Below, piece by piece: positions 55,115 to 64,000 of a stretch of DNA of 64,000 nucleotides (the stretch's first letter is position 1; every line of letters begins with the position of its first letter). The stretch is from Marinobacter fuscus (GTDB lineage Bacteria > Pseudomonadota > Gammaproteobacteria > Pseudomonadales > Oleiphilaceae): contig NZ_PXNP01000013.1 of NCBI RefSeq assembly GCF_003007675.1, positions 102,438-166,437 on the forward strand, given 5' to 3'. The position numbers and the translations under genes are program-made. Below the pieces are notes generated by a model. That model ran no database searches. It was not told the DNA's origin and was given only the letters and a program-made list of their open reading frames with translations.

Positions 55115-56890
55115 TTAACTCCGTCGGTATTGGTAATAACTTTCGATGTCTGAGTGCAACACAACACCATAAACCCGTTGAATCATCGGGGCCACATGGC
55201 GTTGTACGTATAGCGCTTCGGCCTGGGTGCTGTCGAACTGATTCAGTGCTTCCTCGAGGGTGGCCTGGTATTGCACCGGGGCTACGTCCCGGCGGTTTGC
55301 GGGGATTTCCATCAGATCAATCAAGTCGGGCAATGCAGTGCCCTCTTCATGATTGCCCTTTTCAGCATCTTCCAGGTAGCGAGCCAGATCTGCCGCCGGT
55401 AGCAGTGCGGTGGGGCCGTTGCTGCCATCAACCAGCAACCATTTAGGTTCAGACTTGAGGGCCTTTTTTGCCTCGGCCAGACTCAGGTGGCGTTCCATGC
55501 GCAGTAGGCTGCGTTCCATGATCGCGCCCACCGACACCCGGCGCAGTGCCTGTACCACCGGCGAGTTCTGGTAACTCAGCCCCTGATTTTTCAGGATGGT
55601 CAGAAACAGCGGTTTTTCTCCGAAGACTTCCGAGGTAATCAGGCTGGCAATGGTGATAATAAGCATGCCCGGGAGCATGATGTTCGGATTGTGAGTCAGT
55701 TCCAGCAGCGTCATCAGGGCGGCCAGTGGCGTTTGCAGAATGGCCCCCATCATCGCGCCCATGCCGAGCATGCTGTAGAAACTCACCGATGAGGCCATTT
55801 CCGGCATGATAGCCGCCCCAATTAACCCCATAGCACCGCCCAGAGAGGCACCGATCACGATGGTGGGCCCGATCACCCCGCTCGGCATGCCCAAACCGAT
55901 GGTGGTAGAGGTGATGACCAGTTTAGCCAGGCCGATCACAATCAGCAGCGACAGCCCAAGCTGGCCACTGATGGCGTCGTTAACTGTGTCGTAGCTGATG
56001 CCCATGGTTTCCGGTACCAGTATCGCGAAAGGAATCATCAGAATGCCAGCTGCGATAATTCGGGCGGGTAACGGGCGGTGGTGAAAGCGGGCCATGGCCG
56101 ACACCAGGCGAATGAACAGGGTGGCGGCGATACCACAAATAATGGCCATAACCAGAATCCAGGGAATCTCAGCCAGGGATGACATGGTTACGGGTGGCAC
56201 GGTGAATGCCGGTTCCGGCCCGTACACCAGTTGCATCACAATGGCAGAACTGACGGCGGCGAGAATGATGGGCGTAAATCCGGCGATGGTGTACTCCATC
56301 ATGATGGCTTCCATGGCAAAGATAACGCCGGAAACCGGGGTGTTAAACGAGGCAGAGATAGCGGCGGCGCAGCCACAGGCCACCAGGGTTCGAATGCTGT
56401 TATTGGGGAGCTTCAGCCATTGCCCCAGCAGGCTTGAACAGCCGGAACCCAGATGGATGGCGGGGCCCTCCCGGCCGGCAGACTGGCCCGATACCACAGT
56501 GGCTACGCCGGATATGAACTGGATGAGGACACTTTTGAAAGACACGTATCCCTGGTGATAATTGAGCCGTTCCATGATGTAGACCACACCCACTTTGCGG
56601 AATTGGGCGGGCAGGTGATAGACGAAAAACGCGAGGGCAACGGCGCCCGCTAATGGCAGCATGCCGCGGGTAAGCGGTGCCAGACTTTCGAAGGCTTCAG
56701 AGTTACCGCCGGGTAGCAGATTGGCCAGGGGCCACTCGATGGCAAACCGGAACAGCAGGATAACGGCACCGGTGATGATTCCGGAGAGTAATCCCAGAAC
56801 GGCCAGTTGCGGCAGTGCGTCTACGTCTGAGAGGCGACGCCGGAACGAGGGAATCAGCCGCTCAAAGGTTACACGTAAAGGGTTGCGCAT
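55115..56890 (-). CDS. ClC-family chloride channel or transporter with CBS domains
   Basis: A 591-residue ClC protein. The selectivity motif GREGPA has the gating glutamate, and [11 protein letters not shown] is the second signature; a full GSGIP is not seen. About 430 residues form the membrane part, then two CBS domains (about 455-591) form a C-terminal cytoplasmic regulator. The gating Glu suggests a proton-coupled transporter rather than a passive channel. Its start faces argC, divergent, with about 160 bp between. Confidence 0.9.
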   Translation of the reverse strand: MRNPLRVTFERLIPSFRRRLSDVDALPQLAVLGLLSGIITGAVILLFRFAIEWPLANLLPGGNSEAFESLAPLTRGMLPLAGAVALAFFVYHLPAQFRKVGVVYIMERLNYHQGYVSFKSVLIQFISGVATVVSGQSAGREGPAIHLGSGCSSLLGQWLKLPNNSIRTLVACGCAAAISASFNTPVSGVIFAMEAIMMEYTIAGFTPIILAAVSSAIVMQLVYGPEPAFTVPPVTMSSLAEIPWILVMAIICGIAATLFIRLVSAMARFHHRPLPARIIAAGILMIPFAILVPETMGISYDTVNDAISGQLGLSLLIVIGLAKLVITSTTIGLGMPSGVIGPTIVIGASLGGAMGLIGAAIMPEMASSVSFYSMLGMGAMMGAILQTPLAALMTLLELTHNPNIMLPGMLIITIASLITSEVFGEKPLFLTILKNQGLSYQNSPVVQALRRVSVGAIMERSLLRMERHLSLAEAKKALKSEPKWLLVDGSNGPTALLPAADLARYLEDAEKGNHEEGTALPDLIDLMEIPANRRDVAPVQYQATLEEALNQFDSTQAEALYVQRHVAPMIQRVYGVVLHSDIESYYQYRRS

Positions 56891-57047
56891 TGGCCTGGCT
56901 CAGTTGTTATTGGCGAGTTGGGACAAACGGAATTCTGATGTTGTCTGTATTTTAGCGACTACGTCAGGTGCTGCAATAAGTCGTTGGTTTATCGTGCTAG
57001 ACTACCCGCTTTCTATTAAGTTTGTTCGGATCACATTGGAGAGTCGA

Positions 57048-58085
57048 GTGATTAAAATAGGCATCGTTGGCGGTACCGGGTACACCGGTGTAGAGCTACT
57101 GAGAATTCTTGCAGAGCACCCGGAAGCAGAGGTGGTTTGTATCACTTCGCGATCAGAGGTGGGGATGCCTGTCGCCGAAATGTATACCAGCCTGCGAGGC
57201 CACTTTGATCTGACCTTCTCCGAGCCGGATGTTGATGTGCTGGCGGGGTGTGATCTGGTGTTTTTTGCCACGCCGCACGGCGTCGCCATGCGGATGGTGC
57301 CCGAATTGATGAAAACCGGAGTCAGAGTGGTCGACTTGTCGGCTGACTTCCGGTTGAAAGACCTCGACACCTGGGCGAAGTGGTATGGCATGCCCCACGA
57401 GAGTGTGAAATGGGCGGAACAGGCCGTTTACGGCTTGCCGGAAGTCGCCCGGGATGCCATTCGCGATGCGCGCCTTGTGGCCAACCCCGGGTGCTACCCG
57501 ACAGCGGTTCAACTGGGTTTTCTGCCACTGCTTGAAGAGGGGCTGGTTGATGCCTCGAGATTGATTGCCGACGCCAAGTCCGGTGCCAGTGGCGGTGGTC
57601 GCCAGGGCAAAATCGGAATGCTGCACGGTGAGGTTGGCGAGAGCTTCAAGGCCTACGGTGCATCTGGCCATCGCCATCTGCCGGAAATTCGCGAGGGGCT
57701 GCAATTCGTCTCCGGAGCGCAGGTGGGATTAACGTTTGTACCTCATCTGGTGCCTATGATCCGTGGGATAGAGGCGACACTTTACGCCGAACTGAACGAT
57801 GTAAAGGACTTTGACCGTTTGCAGGCACTGTTTGAAGATCGTTATTGCGATGAGCCTTTTGTGGATGTTATGCCGTTTGGTAGTCACCCGGAAACCCGCA
57901 GTGTGCGCGGGGTCAACTATTGCCGGATGGCATTGCATCGTCAGGAAGACAGCAACATCGTGATTGTATCGTCGGTGATTGATAATCTTGTAAAAGGGGC
58001 GGCTGGTCAGGCTGTCCAGAACATGAATATCATGTTCGGCCTTGATGAGCGCATGGGCATGAGTGCTCCTGCCCTGATGCCCTGA
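57048..58085 (+). CDS. argC: N-acetyl-gamma-glutamyl-phosphate reductase
   Basis: NADPH-dependent reductase of arginine synthesis. The 345-residue protein has [20 protein letters not shown], catalytic [17 protein letters not shown] (Cys) and HLPEI. The start is GTG at 57048 with TTGGAG six bases upstream; an open frame further upstream lies in the promoter region and is not part of it. It begins a run of small genes reaching erpA. Confidence 0.95.
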   Translation: MIKIGIVGGTGYTGVELLRILAEHPEAEVVCITSRSEVGMPVAEMYTSLRGHFDLTFSEPDVDVLAGCDLVFFATPHGVAMRMVPELMKTGVRVVDLSADFRLKDLDTWAKWYGMPHESVKWAEQAVYGLPEVARDAIRDARLVANPGCYPTAVQLGFLPLLEEGLVDASRLIADAKSGASGGGRQGKIGMLHGEVGESFKAYGASGHRHLPEIREGLQFVSGAQVGLTFVPHLVPMIRGIEATLYAELNDVKDFDRLQALFEDRYCDEPFVDVMPFGSHPETRSVRGVNYCRMALHRQEDSNIVIVSSVIDNLVKGAAGQAVQNMNIMFGLDERMGMSAPALMP

Positions 58086-58089
58086 GGTC

Positions 58090-58833
58090 ATGGTGAGCGA
58101 GTCATCCAGGCCTGCGGGCGAGTATGTGGTTGTCCGCCGCCAGCCGGGCCAAGGCTTTAAACGTGGCCTGCTGCTGGTGTTTTGCATTGCCGTAGCGGCT
58201 GCTGCCGGATATGCCGGGGGGCTGGCGCAGGGCGGGTTTCAGTTGACCCGCGAGGAGGCGGCGGCTGATCCCCGGTCAGAGGAACTTGAGACACTCCGTG
58301 CCCAGTATCGCGAAACCCGGCAGGAACTGGTGAACCTCGAGCGCGGCCGGGCGGTTGATGAGCAGGCACTGAAAGCGGCGCGCTACAACATTGTTGAACT
58401 GGAAACGCGAATTTCAGAGCTTGAGGCAGATCTGACGTTCTATCGGAACATCATGGCGCCATCTGAAACCAGCAAGGGCCTGCAAGTGGACAGTTTCACT
58501 CTGGTGCCGCGCCGGCACAACGGCGAATATGGCTTCAAGATGGTGCTGACTCAGGTTGGTAATAACAAGAACTACATAACAGGGCTGGTCGCAGTGAATG
58601 TGATAGGCAGCCTCGACGGTGAAAAAGAAGTGATAGCTTTGCGGGATCTTTCTGAAGAAATTGACGATCTGGGGGTGAAGTTCCGGTTCCGTTATTTCCA
58701 GGATGTGGAGGGCAGTCTTCGCCTCCCGCAGGGTTTCGAACCCTTCGAAATACAGGTCGTTGCTCAGGCCCAGGGGCGCAAGGCGTCTCAGGCAGAGCGA
58801 ACCTTTGACTGGAAAGCATTAACGGAGAGCTGA
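58090..58833 (+). CDS. DUF6776 membrane-anchored protein
   Basis: A 247-residue protein with a single membrane helix (about 26-48) after a short cytoplasmic head, then a coiled coil (about 60-120, EELETLRAQYRETRQELVNL) and a periplasmic beta-rich domain. This is the DUF6776 type as far as I can tell; function unknown. It starts 4 bp after argC ends and runs into the bactofilin gene (1 bp), so it is probably co-transcribed with it. A link with cell-envelope shape is plausible because of that neighbour. Confidence 0.82.
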   Translation: MVSESSRPAGEYVVVRRQPGQGFKRGLLLVFCIAVAAAAGYAGGLAQGGFQLTREEAAADPRSEELETLRAQYRETRQELVNLERGRAVDEQALKAARYNIVELETRISELEADLTFYRNIMAPSETSKGLQVDSFTLVPRRHNGEYGFKMVLTQVGNNKNYITGLVAVNVIGSLDGEKEVIALRDLSEEIDDLGVKFRFRYFQDVEGSLRLPQGFEPFEIQVVAQAQGRKASQAERTFDWKALTES

Positions 58834-58834
58834 A

Positions 58835-59281
58835 ATGCTTGGAAAGAAAAAGCAGAAGTCGCGTCGTTCGGTCGGCCACTTCGATACCCTGATTTCGGGA
58901 CACACCACGGTGGAAGGCGATGTTCGTTTTTCAGGTGGTCTGCACGTTGACGGAAAGATCCGTGGCCGTGTGGTGGCGGAAGAGGGCTCTGATGCGGTTG
59001 TGCGACTCTCTGAGGTGGGTGAAATTGTCGGTGATGTGATTGCGCCGCATATTATCATTAACGGTAAGGTGAAGGGGGATGTCCAGGCTTCCGCTCATCT
59101 GGAATTAGCCGAGAAAGCGGTTGTTACGGGTAATGTTTATTATCAGTTGATTGAAATGGCCATTGGCGCCACGGTTAACGGTAATCTTGTGCGCCGTGAT
59201 GTAAGCAGTGGTTTGTTGACACACGAGCGAGGTGAAAGCGGCGCAACGGCCGGGGCTGAGGATGAGGACAAGTCCGAATAG
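58835..59281 (+). CDS. Bactofilin (polymer-forming cytoskeletal protein)
   Basis: A 148-residue bactofilin. The central beta-helix repeats appear as TLISGHTTVEGDVRFSGGLH, DGKIRGRVVAEEG, GEIVGDVIAPH and NGKVKGDVQASAH. Bactofilins assemble into membrane-associated filaments that organise cell-wall enzymes. The ends are disordered. The M23 peptidase gene lies close by (60803-62212), a common partner of bactofilins. Confidence 0.92.
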   Translation: MLGKKKQKSRRSVGHFDTLISGHTTVEGDVRFSGGLHVDGKIRGRVVAEEGSDAVVRLSEVGEIVGDVIAPHIIINGKVKGDVQASAHLELAEKAVVTGNVYYQLIEMAIGATVNGNLVRRDVSSGLLTHERGESGATAGAEDEDKSE

Positions 59282-59341
59282 TTGATTGTTTTAGTCGGGA
59301 ATACCATAATCCCGATAGTATCTTCAGGCCGGAGGCAGACC

Positions 59342-59695
59342 TTGAGTGTAGTTCAGCAACAAATGGCCACGCCGTTGTTCTTCAGCGACAACGCTGTGGC
59401 AAAAGTACGTGAACTGGTTGAGGAAGAGGAAAACACCGACCTCAAACTGCGCGTGTTCGTAACCGGAGGTGGTTGCTCAGGCTTCCAGTACGGTTTTTCT
59501 TTTGATGAAAATCAGGAGGAAGACGACACGGTGATCGAGCGTGACGGCGTGAAGCTGCTGGTCGACTCAATGAGTTACCAGTATCTCGTGGGTGCTACCA
59601 TTGATTATCAGGAAGGGCTTCAGGGGTCTCAGTTTGTGGTGCAGAACCCGAATGCCAGTTCAACCTGTGGTTGCGGGAGCTCCTTCTCTATCTGA
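59342..59695 (+). CDS. erpA: Iron-sulfur carrier ErpA
   Basis: An A-type carrier that delivers Fe-S clusters to apoproteins such as IspG. The 117-residue protein has the three conserved cysteines in [14 protein letters not shown] and [12 protein letters not shown] start at TTG 59342, with GGAGG seven bases upstream; ATG 59363 is the alternative. It ends 1 bp before the convergent anmK gene. Confidence 0.93.
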   Translation: MSVVQQQMATPLFFSDNAVAKVRELVEEEENTDLKLRVFVTGGGCSGFQYGFSFDENQEEDDTVIERDGVKLLVDSMSYQYLVGATIDYQEGLQGSQFVVQNPNASSTCGCGSSFSI

Positions 59696-59696
59696 A

Positions 59697-60800
59697 TCAG
59701 GCCGGATAAATCGCGCCGAGTATCCTCTCGCCCGAGGCACCTGTTACCTCGGGCACATTTCCAGATGCACCCTCCAGCGCCTGACGGGCGAGCCAGGCAA
59801 AAGCAACGGGCTCTACCCATTGCGGATCCAAACCAAGGTCTTCCGTTGTGTGCAGCGAAATGGTGCCCAGCCCATTACGCAGCTCGCTCATCAGTAGCTT
59901 GTTCATGGTGCCGCCACCACAGGCAAAAACGGCCATATCCGGTGAATCTTGCGGAAGTTGGCGAAGAATCGAAACCACAGTCAGCTGTAGCAGCGTACGT
60001 TGTACATCTTCGGCGGATGGCGGTACGTCGCAGCGCTGCAAGTGTGTTCGCAGCCAATCGATATTGAAGCGCTCCTTACCGGTACTTTTCGGGGCTGGCC
60101 TGTCGAAATAGGCATCGGAAAGCATGCTGGTCAGCAACGCCTGATCCACGACGCCTTCGCGGGCAAGGTTGCCATTTTCATCAAAGTGGCGGCCGGTCTG
60201 ATCCAGGCACCAGGCGTCCATAAGGGCATTGGCGGGGCCGGTATCGAAGCCGGTGATCGGCAGCCTGTTTGCGGCCGGTAGCCAGGTGATATTGGCAATG
60301 CCACCAAGGTTAAGAATACACCGATCCTGGGATTCCGAGCCAAAAAGCCAGCGGTGGAACGCAGGAACCAGGGGGGCACCCTGGCCGCCTGCTGCAATAT
60401 CCCGGCTTCGGAAATCAGAAACCGTGACTATCCGTGTTTGTTCTGCCAGCCAGGCGCCGTTGCCGATCTGCATGGAGAATGGAGCGCTGCCGGATGGCTG
60501 GTGGCGGATGGTTTGCCCATGGCTTCCGATGGCTTTGATATCGCACGCAGCAATGCCGCTCTTTTCGATAAGGCCGCTGGCTGTGCTGGCGAAATGCTGG
60601 CCTACGAGGCTGTCGAGTTCGCCCATTTCATCCGGGGTTGCATGGTTTCGGACTGCAAGTGACAGCCTGTGCCGAAGCTGTTCCGGATACGCAAGGGAGT
60701 GGCTTGCATGCAGCGTAATGGACTGATCCTGAAAGGACACCAGAGCCGCATCAACAGCGTCCATGCTGGTGCCTGACATCATCCCTAACCAGTAGGCCAT
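59697..60800 (-). CDS. anmK: Anhydro-N-acetylmuramic acid kinase
   Basis: Recycles anhMurNAc released by lytic enzymes to MurNAc-6-P. The 367-residue protein starts MAYWLGMMSGTSMDAVDAAL and has IGSHGQTIRHQP, LNLGGIANITWLP and FACGGGTMNK. Its upstream neighbour in the same direction is the M23 peptidase (2 bp), a link between wall cleavage and wall recycling. Confidence 0.95.
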   Translation of the reverse strand: MAYWLGMMSGTSMDAVDAALVSFQDQSITLHASHSLAYPEQLRHRLSLAVRNHATPDEMGELDSLVGQHFASTASGLIEKSGIAACDIKAIGSHGQTIRHQPSGSAPFSMQIGNGAWLAEQTRIVTVSDFRSRDIAAGGQGAPLVPAFHRWLFGSESQDRCILNLGGIANITWLPAANRLPITGFDTGPANALMDAWCLDQTGRHFDENGNLAREGVVDQALLTSMLSDAYFDRPAPKSTGKERFNIDWLRTHLQRCDVPPSAEDVQRTLLQLTVVSILRQLPQDSPDMAVFACGGGTMNKLLMSELRNGLGTISLHTTEDLGLDPQWVEPVAFAWLARQALEGASGNVPEVTGASGERILGAIYPA

Positions 60801-60802
60801 GC

Positions 60803-62212
60803 TTAGTTGCCTGTTGCCAGTGCCAGGTGTTGACTGCTCTCTTGGAAGGTGCTGAATTGCGCCATCATTTGCTCGGTATGTTTGCGAAAACGGGCCATTT
60901 CTGCCGCTGGCACAGGCTTGGCATCGGGCAGCTTCACTGTGCGGGAGTTCCTTGGCGAGCCATTGACCCTGAATTCATAATGTAGATGAGGGCCGGTGAC
61001 CATACCTGAAGAACCCACATAACCAATGGTTTCACCCTGCTTGACCCGTTTGCCGTTTTTCATGCCTTTGCCCAGTCGGCTCATGTGAGCGTAGAGCGTG
61101 GTGATGTTATCACCGTGTTGCAAAACAACCGTCCGGCCATAACCGCCTTTCCAGCCCGCAAACTTGACCCTGCCACTGCCAGCCGCCTTGATTGGCGTGC
61201 CTGGGGGTGCGGCGTAGTCGGTACCCTCATGTGGGCGGACAACATCCAGCACCGGATGGCGGCGCTGAAGGTTGAACGGTGACGATACGCGGGCGTTGAT
61301 CGGTACCCGCAGGAATGCCTTGCGCATACTTTTACCGTCCGGCGAATAATAGTCGGTATCGCCGCTGGAGTCGGTGTAAAGGAGTGCGACGTTTTCCTCC
61401 CCCCGATTTACGAATCGAGCGGAAAGAATGCGCCCGGTGTCGAATTTCTCGCCATCCAGGTAAAGCTCTTCATAAACCAGTTCAAATCTGTCGCCTTTCC
61501 GGACGTCATAGACAAAATCGATATCCCAGCCGAATATGCCTGCCAACTCCATGGTCAGCCGGTCGTCCAGCCCTGCGTCTCTGGCGGCCAGATATAGCGA
61601 ACCATCTATTTCGCCGGTCGCAAAAGCAGGCCGGGCTTCAGGCTCCCGAACCACTGTCTCACCCTTGAAGCCGTCATCGGTTTTCGTGATTTTCAGTGTT
61701 TCCAGAAGACTTCGCTGGAGTTCAATGCCTGCCAGTTGGCCATCGGTATCGACAGCAAAGCGAATGTCTTCACCGGCATACAGCCGCTGAAGCTTGGTTG
61801 CTTCACCTTCGCCGTGGATGACCGAGAGCATCAGCCCATCATTAAAGCCCGCTTTTCGAAACAAGGTGGAAAGAGTGTCACCGGCTTTAATGGTGAAGTT
61901 CTGCCACTCAAGGCTTGGCTCGGCTTTGACAGGTTCCGGTGCAGCCTCCCCGGAGGCAGCAACTTCGGAGCTTGCGATTGATGCGAGGTTCGGGGCAGTT
62001 TCTTCATGGGCAGGGGTGGTCGTGGTCGGACTGGTGGTGAAAGCGGGTTTTTCGTCAGTCACCAGGCCCTGTTCCAGGTCTACTGCATAACTCATGCGCT
62101 TCGCCTCAACATCGGCACTTGGGCTCATCAATGCGGCGGCGGAGAAGATTACTGTGGCAGCTGCGGCCAGAGTAATGTGTGTTTTGGGGATTGTTTTCAG
62201 CACTTGGCTCAC
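60803..62212 (-). CDS. M23 peptidoglycan endopeptidase (MepM type)
   Basis: A 469-residue membrane-anchored DD-endopeptidase. It has an N-terminal helix (about 14-30), a disordered linker, a LysM/OapA-like domain (about 104-150, FTIKAGDTLSTLFRKAGFND), and a C-terminal M23 domain with zinc ligands in HEGTDYAAP and HLHYEF and the signature LYAHMSRLGKG. It resembles E. coli MepM (YebA). It is followed by anmK. Divergent tyrS lies 295 bp away. Confidence 0.92.
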   Translation of the reverse strand: MSQVLKTIPKTHITLAAAATVIFSAAALMSPSADVEAKRMSYAVDLEQGLVTDEKPAFTTSPTTTTPAHEETAPNLASIASSEVAASGEAAPEPVKAEPSLEWQNFTIKAGDTLSTLFRKAGFNDGLMLSVIHGEGEATKLQRLYAGEDIRFAVDTDGQLAGIELQRSLLETLKITKTDDGFKGETVVREPEARPAFATGEIDGSLYLAARDAGLDDRLTMELAGIFGWDIDFVYDVRKGDRFELVYEELYLDGEKFDTGRILSARFVNRGEENVALLYTDSSGDTDYYSPDGKSMRKAFLRVPINARVSSPFNLQRRHPVLDVVRPHEGTDYAAPPGTPIKAAGSGRVKFAGWKGGYGRTVVLQHGDNITTLYAHMSRLGKGMKNGKRVKQGETIGYVGSSGMVTGPHLHYEFRVNGSPRNSRTVKLPDAKPVPAAEMARFRKHTEQMMAQFSTFQESSQHLALATGN

Positions 62213-62364
62213 CCGTTTTGATCGGTAGTCCAGCGATTTGTACCGGCTTGTTCATGCGCCAGATCAGGAGTAGTCCTACAGATTAACGCATAGAACAGAA
62301 ATGCAACAGTGTCCAACATTACGATGAGGGGTTTGCCTGATCGCACAATTGAGCCTGCCGCTGG

Positions 62365-62370
62365 TATAAT
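62365..62370 (+). promoter_or_regulatory. Extended -10 promoter upstream of tyrS
   Basis: TGGTATAAT gives a TG-n-TATAAT extended -10. A consensus -35 at proper distance is not seen. The transcript would start near 62377 and have a leader of about 130 bases to the tyrS ATG. Confidence 0.5.
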
Positions 62371-62429
62371 TCGCGCTTTTCCCGCTCTTGATTGGTTGGT
62401 TTTTGTACAAGGCTACTGTATCAGGGGCG

Positions 62430-62470
62430 CCGGTAACGCACAGAGTTGTTTTGTAGAGCTCTGTAACCGG
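62430..62470 (+). promoter_or_regulatory. Hairpin in the tyrS leader
   Basis: CCGGT (62430-62434) and ACAGAG (62440-62445) pair with CTCTGT (62459-62464) and ACCGG (62466-62470), giving an 11-bp stem with a small internal loop, 37 bp before the tyrS ATG. A pyrimidine-rich tract follows. Possible leader control element; function inferred. Confidence 0.4.
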
Positions 62471-62507
62471 TCTCTTCTTTTAATGTTACAAGTGAGGTAA
62501 GGGTTTC

Positions 62508-63710
62508 ATGGCATCTGTTGATGAGGCGTTGGCGATAATCAAGCGGGGTATTGATGAGCTGATCCCGGAAGAGGATCTGGTCGCGAAGCTGAAAGAGGGG
62601 CGCCCGCTCAGAGTTAAGGCCGGTTTCGACCCGACCGCACCGGATCTGCACCTTGGCCATACTGTGCTGATCAACAAGTTGCGCCAGTTTCAGGATCTGG
62701 GGCATGAGGTTATCTTTCTGATCGGAGATTTCACCGGCATGATCGGTGACCCCTCTGGTAAGAGCGTTACCCGCCCTCCGCTCAGTGAAGAGCAGGTGCT
62801 CGAAAACGCCATGACTTATAAAGAGCAGGTGTTCAAGATTCTGGACAAGGAAAAGACCCGCGTTGTTTTCAACTCCGAATGGATGAAGAAGCTGGGTGCC
62901 GCCGACATGATACGCCTTGCTGGCCAATACACAGTTGCACGGATGCTGGAGCGCGACGACTTTACCAAGCGGTACCGTTCAGAGCAGCCGATCGCCATTC
63001 ATGAATTCCTCTATCCGCTGGTTCAGGGCTATGACTCGGTTGCGTTGGAGGCTGACGTCGAGTTGGGCGGAACTGACCAGAAATTCAACCTGCTGATGGG
63101 GCGCATTGTCCAGAAGCACTATGGCCAGAAGCCGCAAGCGATTCTTACCGTCCCTATCCTGGAGGGATTGGACGGTGTTCAGAAGATGTCGAAGTCACTC
63201 GGCAACTATGTGGGTGTAAGCGATGCCCCCGGCGAGATGTACACCAAGCTGTTATCAATGCCTGATGAGTTGCTGTGGCGCTATTTCGAATTGCTCAGCT
63301 TCCGGCCGATGGCTGAAATTGAGGGGTTCCGGCAGGAAGTCGAGAAGGGTGGCAACCCGCAGGACTACAAGAAATTGTTGGCTGAAGAGCTGATTACCCG
63401 TTTTCACAGTGCCGAGGCGGCGGCCTCTGCGCACAATTCTGCGGGTAACAGGGTGGCGCTGGGCGACATCCCCGAGAATGTGCCTGTTGTTGAGGTTTCG
63501 CTGGAGGGGCAGGGCCAGCTGCCGATGCCTGCTGTATTGCGTCTGTCCGGGTTGGTTAAGAATGGTGCGGCGGCCAAGGATGTGCTCGGTCGCGGTGCTG
63601 TCTATGTAGATGGAGCCCAGTTTGAAGGTGAGCGTATGTTTGTTGCCGGCGATGAGGCAGTGATTCAGGCGGGCAAGAAGAAGATAGCGCGTGTGGTCAT
63701 TACGGCCTGA
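62508..63710 (+). CDS. tyrS: Tyrosyl-tRNA synthetase
   Basis: A 400-residue class I synthetase of the shorter, TyrS-type 2 (TyrZ-like) form. It has the HIGH-type motif HLGHTVL, the KMSKS motif as QKMSKSLGN, and an S4 RNA-binding domain at about 340-400 ([20 protein letters not shown]). The ATG at 62508 has TGAGGTAAGGG in front. It precedes the rRNA promoters as in many gammaproteobacteria. Confidence 0.96.
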   Translation: MASVDEALAIIKRGIDELIPEEDLVAKLKEGRPLRVKAGFDPTAPDLHLGHTVLINKLRQFQDLGHEVIFLIGDFTGMIGDPSGKSVTRPPLSEEQVLENAMTYKEQVFKILDKEKTRVVFNSEWMKKLGAADMIRLAGQYTVARMLERDDFTKRYRSEQPIAIHEFLYPLVQGYDSVALEADVELGGTDQKFNLLMGRIVQKHYGQKPQAILTVPILEGLDGVQKMSKSLGNYVGVSDAPGEMYTKLLSMPDELLWRYFELLSFRPMAEIEGFRQEVEKGGNPQDYKKLLAEELITRFHSAEAAASAHNSAGNRVALGDIPENVPVVEVSLEGQGQLPMPAVLRLSGLVKNGAAAKDVLGRGAVYVDGAQFEGERMFVAGDEAVIQAGKKKIARVVITA

Positions 63711-63721
63711 GGGCTGTTCCG

Positions 63722-63742
63722 GAACTTTTTTCAAAAAAGTTC
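63722..63742. repeat. AT-rich palindrome after tyrS
   Basis: GAACTTTTTT and AAAAAAGTTC are perfect arms around one C. It lies 11 bp after the tyrS stop and 10 bp before the first rRNA promoter. The T tract might end tyrS transcription or serve as an upstream element for the promoter. Confidence 0.45.
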
Positions 63743-63752
63743 AAATTGGCCG

Positions 63753-63780
63753 TTGACAGTTTTCCTGAGGGCTGTAGAAT
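63753..63780 (+). promoter_or_regulatory. rRNA-type promoter P1
   Basis: TTGACA (63753-63758) and TAGAAT (63775-63780) with a 16-bp spacer. A GC-rich stretch at the start point (GCGCACC) fits a stringently controlled promoter; DksA and SpoT, also in this window, would repress it. Confidence 0.8.
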
Positions 63781-63885
63781 GCGCACCACTTCTGAGGGAC
63801 AAGGCAGACAACGCCGGGTTCTGAAGGTTTTAACCGCTTGATAAGTTTCGAAAATTTGGTTTTTAAGTGTTTCGAAACAAAGTGG

Positions 63886-63913
63886 TTGACAAGGTGGCGG
63901 ATCGATGTAGAAT
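63886..63913 (+). promoter_or_regulatory. rRNA-type promoter P2
   Basis: TTGACA (63886-63891) and TAGAAT (63908-63913), spacer 16 bp, with ACGCGGCC after the -10. It is 133 bp downstream of P1 and uses the same hexamers. Confidence 0.8.
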
Positions 63914-63943
63914 ACGCGGCCTTGATTGAGCAGCAGCTCAAAC

Positions 63944-63955
63944 GCTCTTTAAAAA
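63944..63955 (+). promoter_or_regulatory. boxA antitermination element of an rRNA leader
   Basis: GCTCTTTAAAAA closely matches the boxA consensus (TGCTCTTTAACA) bound by the NusB-S10 antitermination complex. It lies about 25 bp after the predicted P2 start. The following AATTCGTGTGGGCGCT is like Pseudomonas rRNA leaders. The 16S gene should start beyond the window. Confidence 0.78.
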
Positions 63956-64000
63956 GTTAACCAAGTAATTCGTGTGGGCGCTGGCCGAGGTATTTCGGAT

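Overview
This window looks like chromosomal DNA of a Marinobacter-type marine gammaproteobacterium. The basis is protein resemblance, the conserved blocks gmk-rpoZ-spoT-ridA-oxyR-recG and rpsU-dnaG-rpoD, and a Pseudomonas-like cbrX-cbrA-cbrB-crcZ-pcnB-folK-panB-panC-pgi block. The genus is inferred, not proven. Coding density is high, many convergent genes overlap by a few bases, and nearly everything is housekeeping.

Layout. 1-1.7 kb: truncated rph divergent from yicC. 1.85-3.7 kb: an AT-richer hipBA toxin-antitoxin pair with palindromic operators. 3.7-14 kb: a universal stress protein, then gmk, rpoZ, spoT, ridA, a dehydrogenase-like gene, oxyR, recG and an HDOD protein. 14-17.1 kb: envelope genes (a DUF2489 protein, an OmpA-like lipoprotein, a DUF4398 lipoprotein, a PEP-CTERM protein). 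17.1-18.1 kb: nearly empty, with one possible gene fragment.

18.1-26.6 kb is an integrative element of about 8.4 kb inserted in a tRNA-Ile(CAU) gene. It carries a tyrosine integrase, small unknown genes, an AlpA-type regulator, a Toprim primase-like protein, a DUF3987 ATPase and two more unknown genes, all transcribed leftward, plus a 1.5 kb mostly non-coding left end with repeats. Paired GGGGGAGT motifs sit near both ends. The tRNA next to the integrase is a hybrid, and the displaced 3' half of the host tRNA survives at the far end. No capsid, packaging, relaxase or transposase gene is recognisable.

26.7-39 kb: rpoD, dnaG and rpsU (macromolecular synthesis operon), tsaD, plsY, folB, folK, pgi, panC, panB, a second folK and pcnB. 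39.0-45.7 kb is the carbon-catabolite control locus: a CrcZ-like small RNA with terminator, a sigma-54 promoter, TGTTAC repeats that fit CbrB sites, cbrB, cbrA, a 58-codon cbrX-like gene, gluQ and dksA. 45.8-57 kb: sfsA, a Rieske/pentapeptide/kinase-ATPase operon, mrcB with a TPR lipoprotein, hemL-thiE-thiD-hemJ and a ClC channel. 57-63.7 kb: argC, a DUF6776 protein, bactofilin, erpA, anmK, an M23 peptidase and tyrS. The window ends in tandem promoters and a boxA that probably lead into an rRNA operon.

The most interesting parts are the tRNA-Ile element (hybrid tRNA, arm sites, repeat-rich end, unknown genes), the complete CbrB/sigma-54/CrcZ circuit with its small upstream membrane protein, and a thiD gene that seems to need an ATC start codon.
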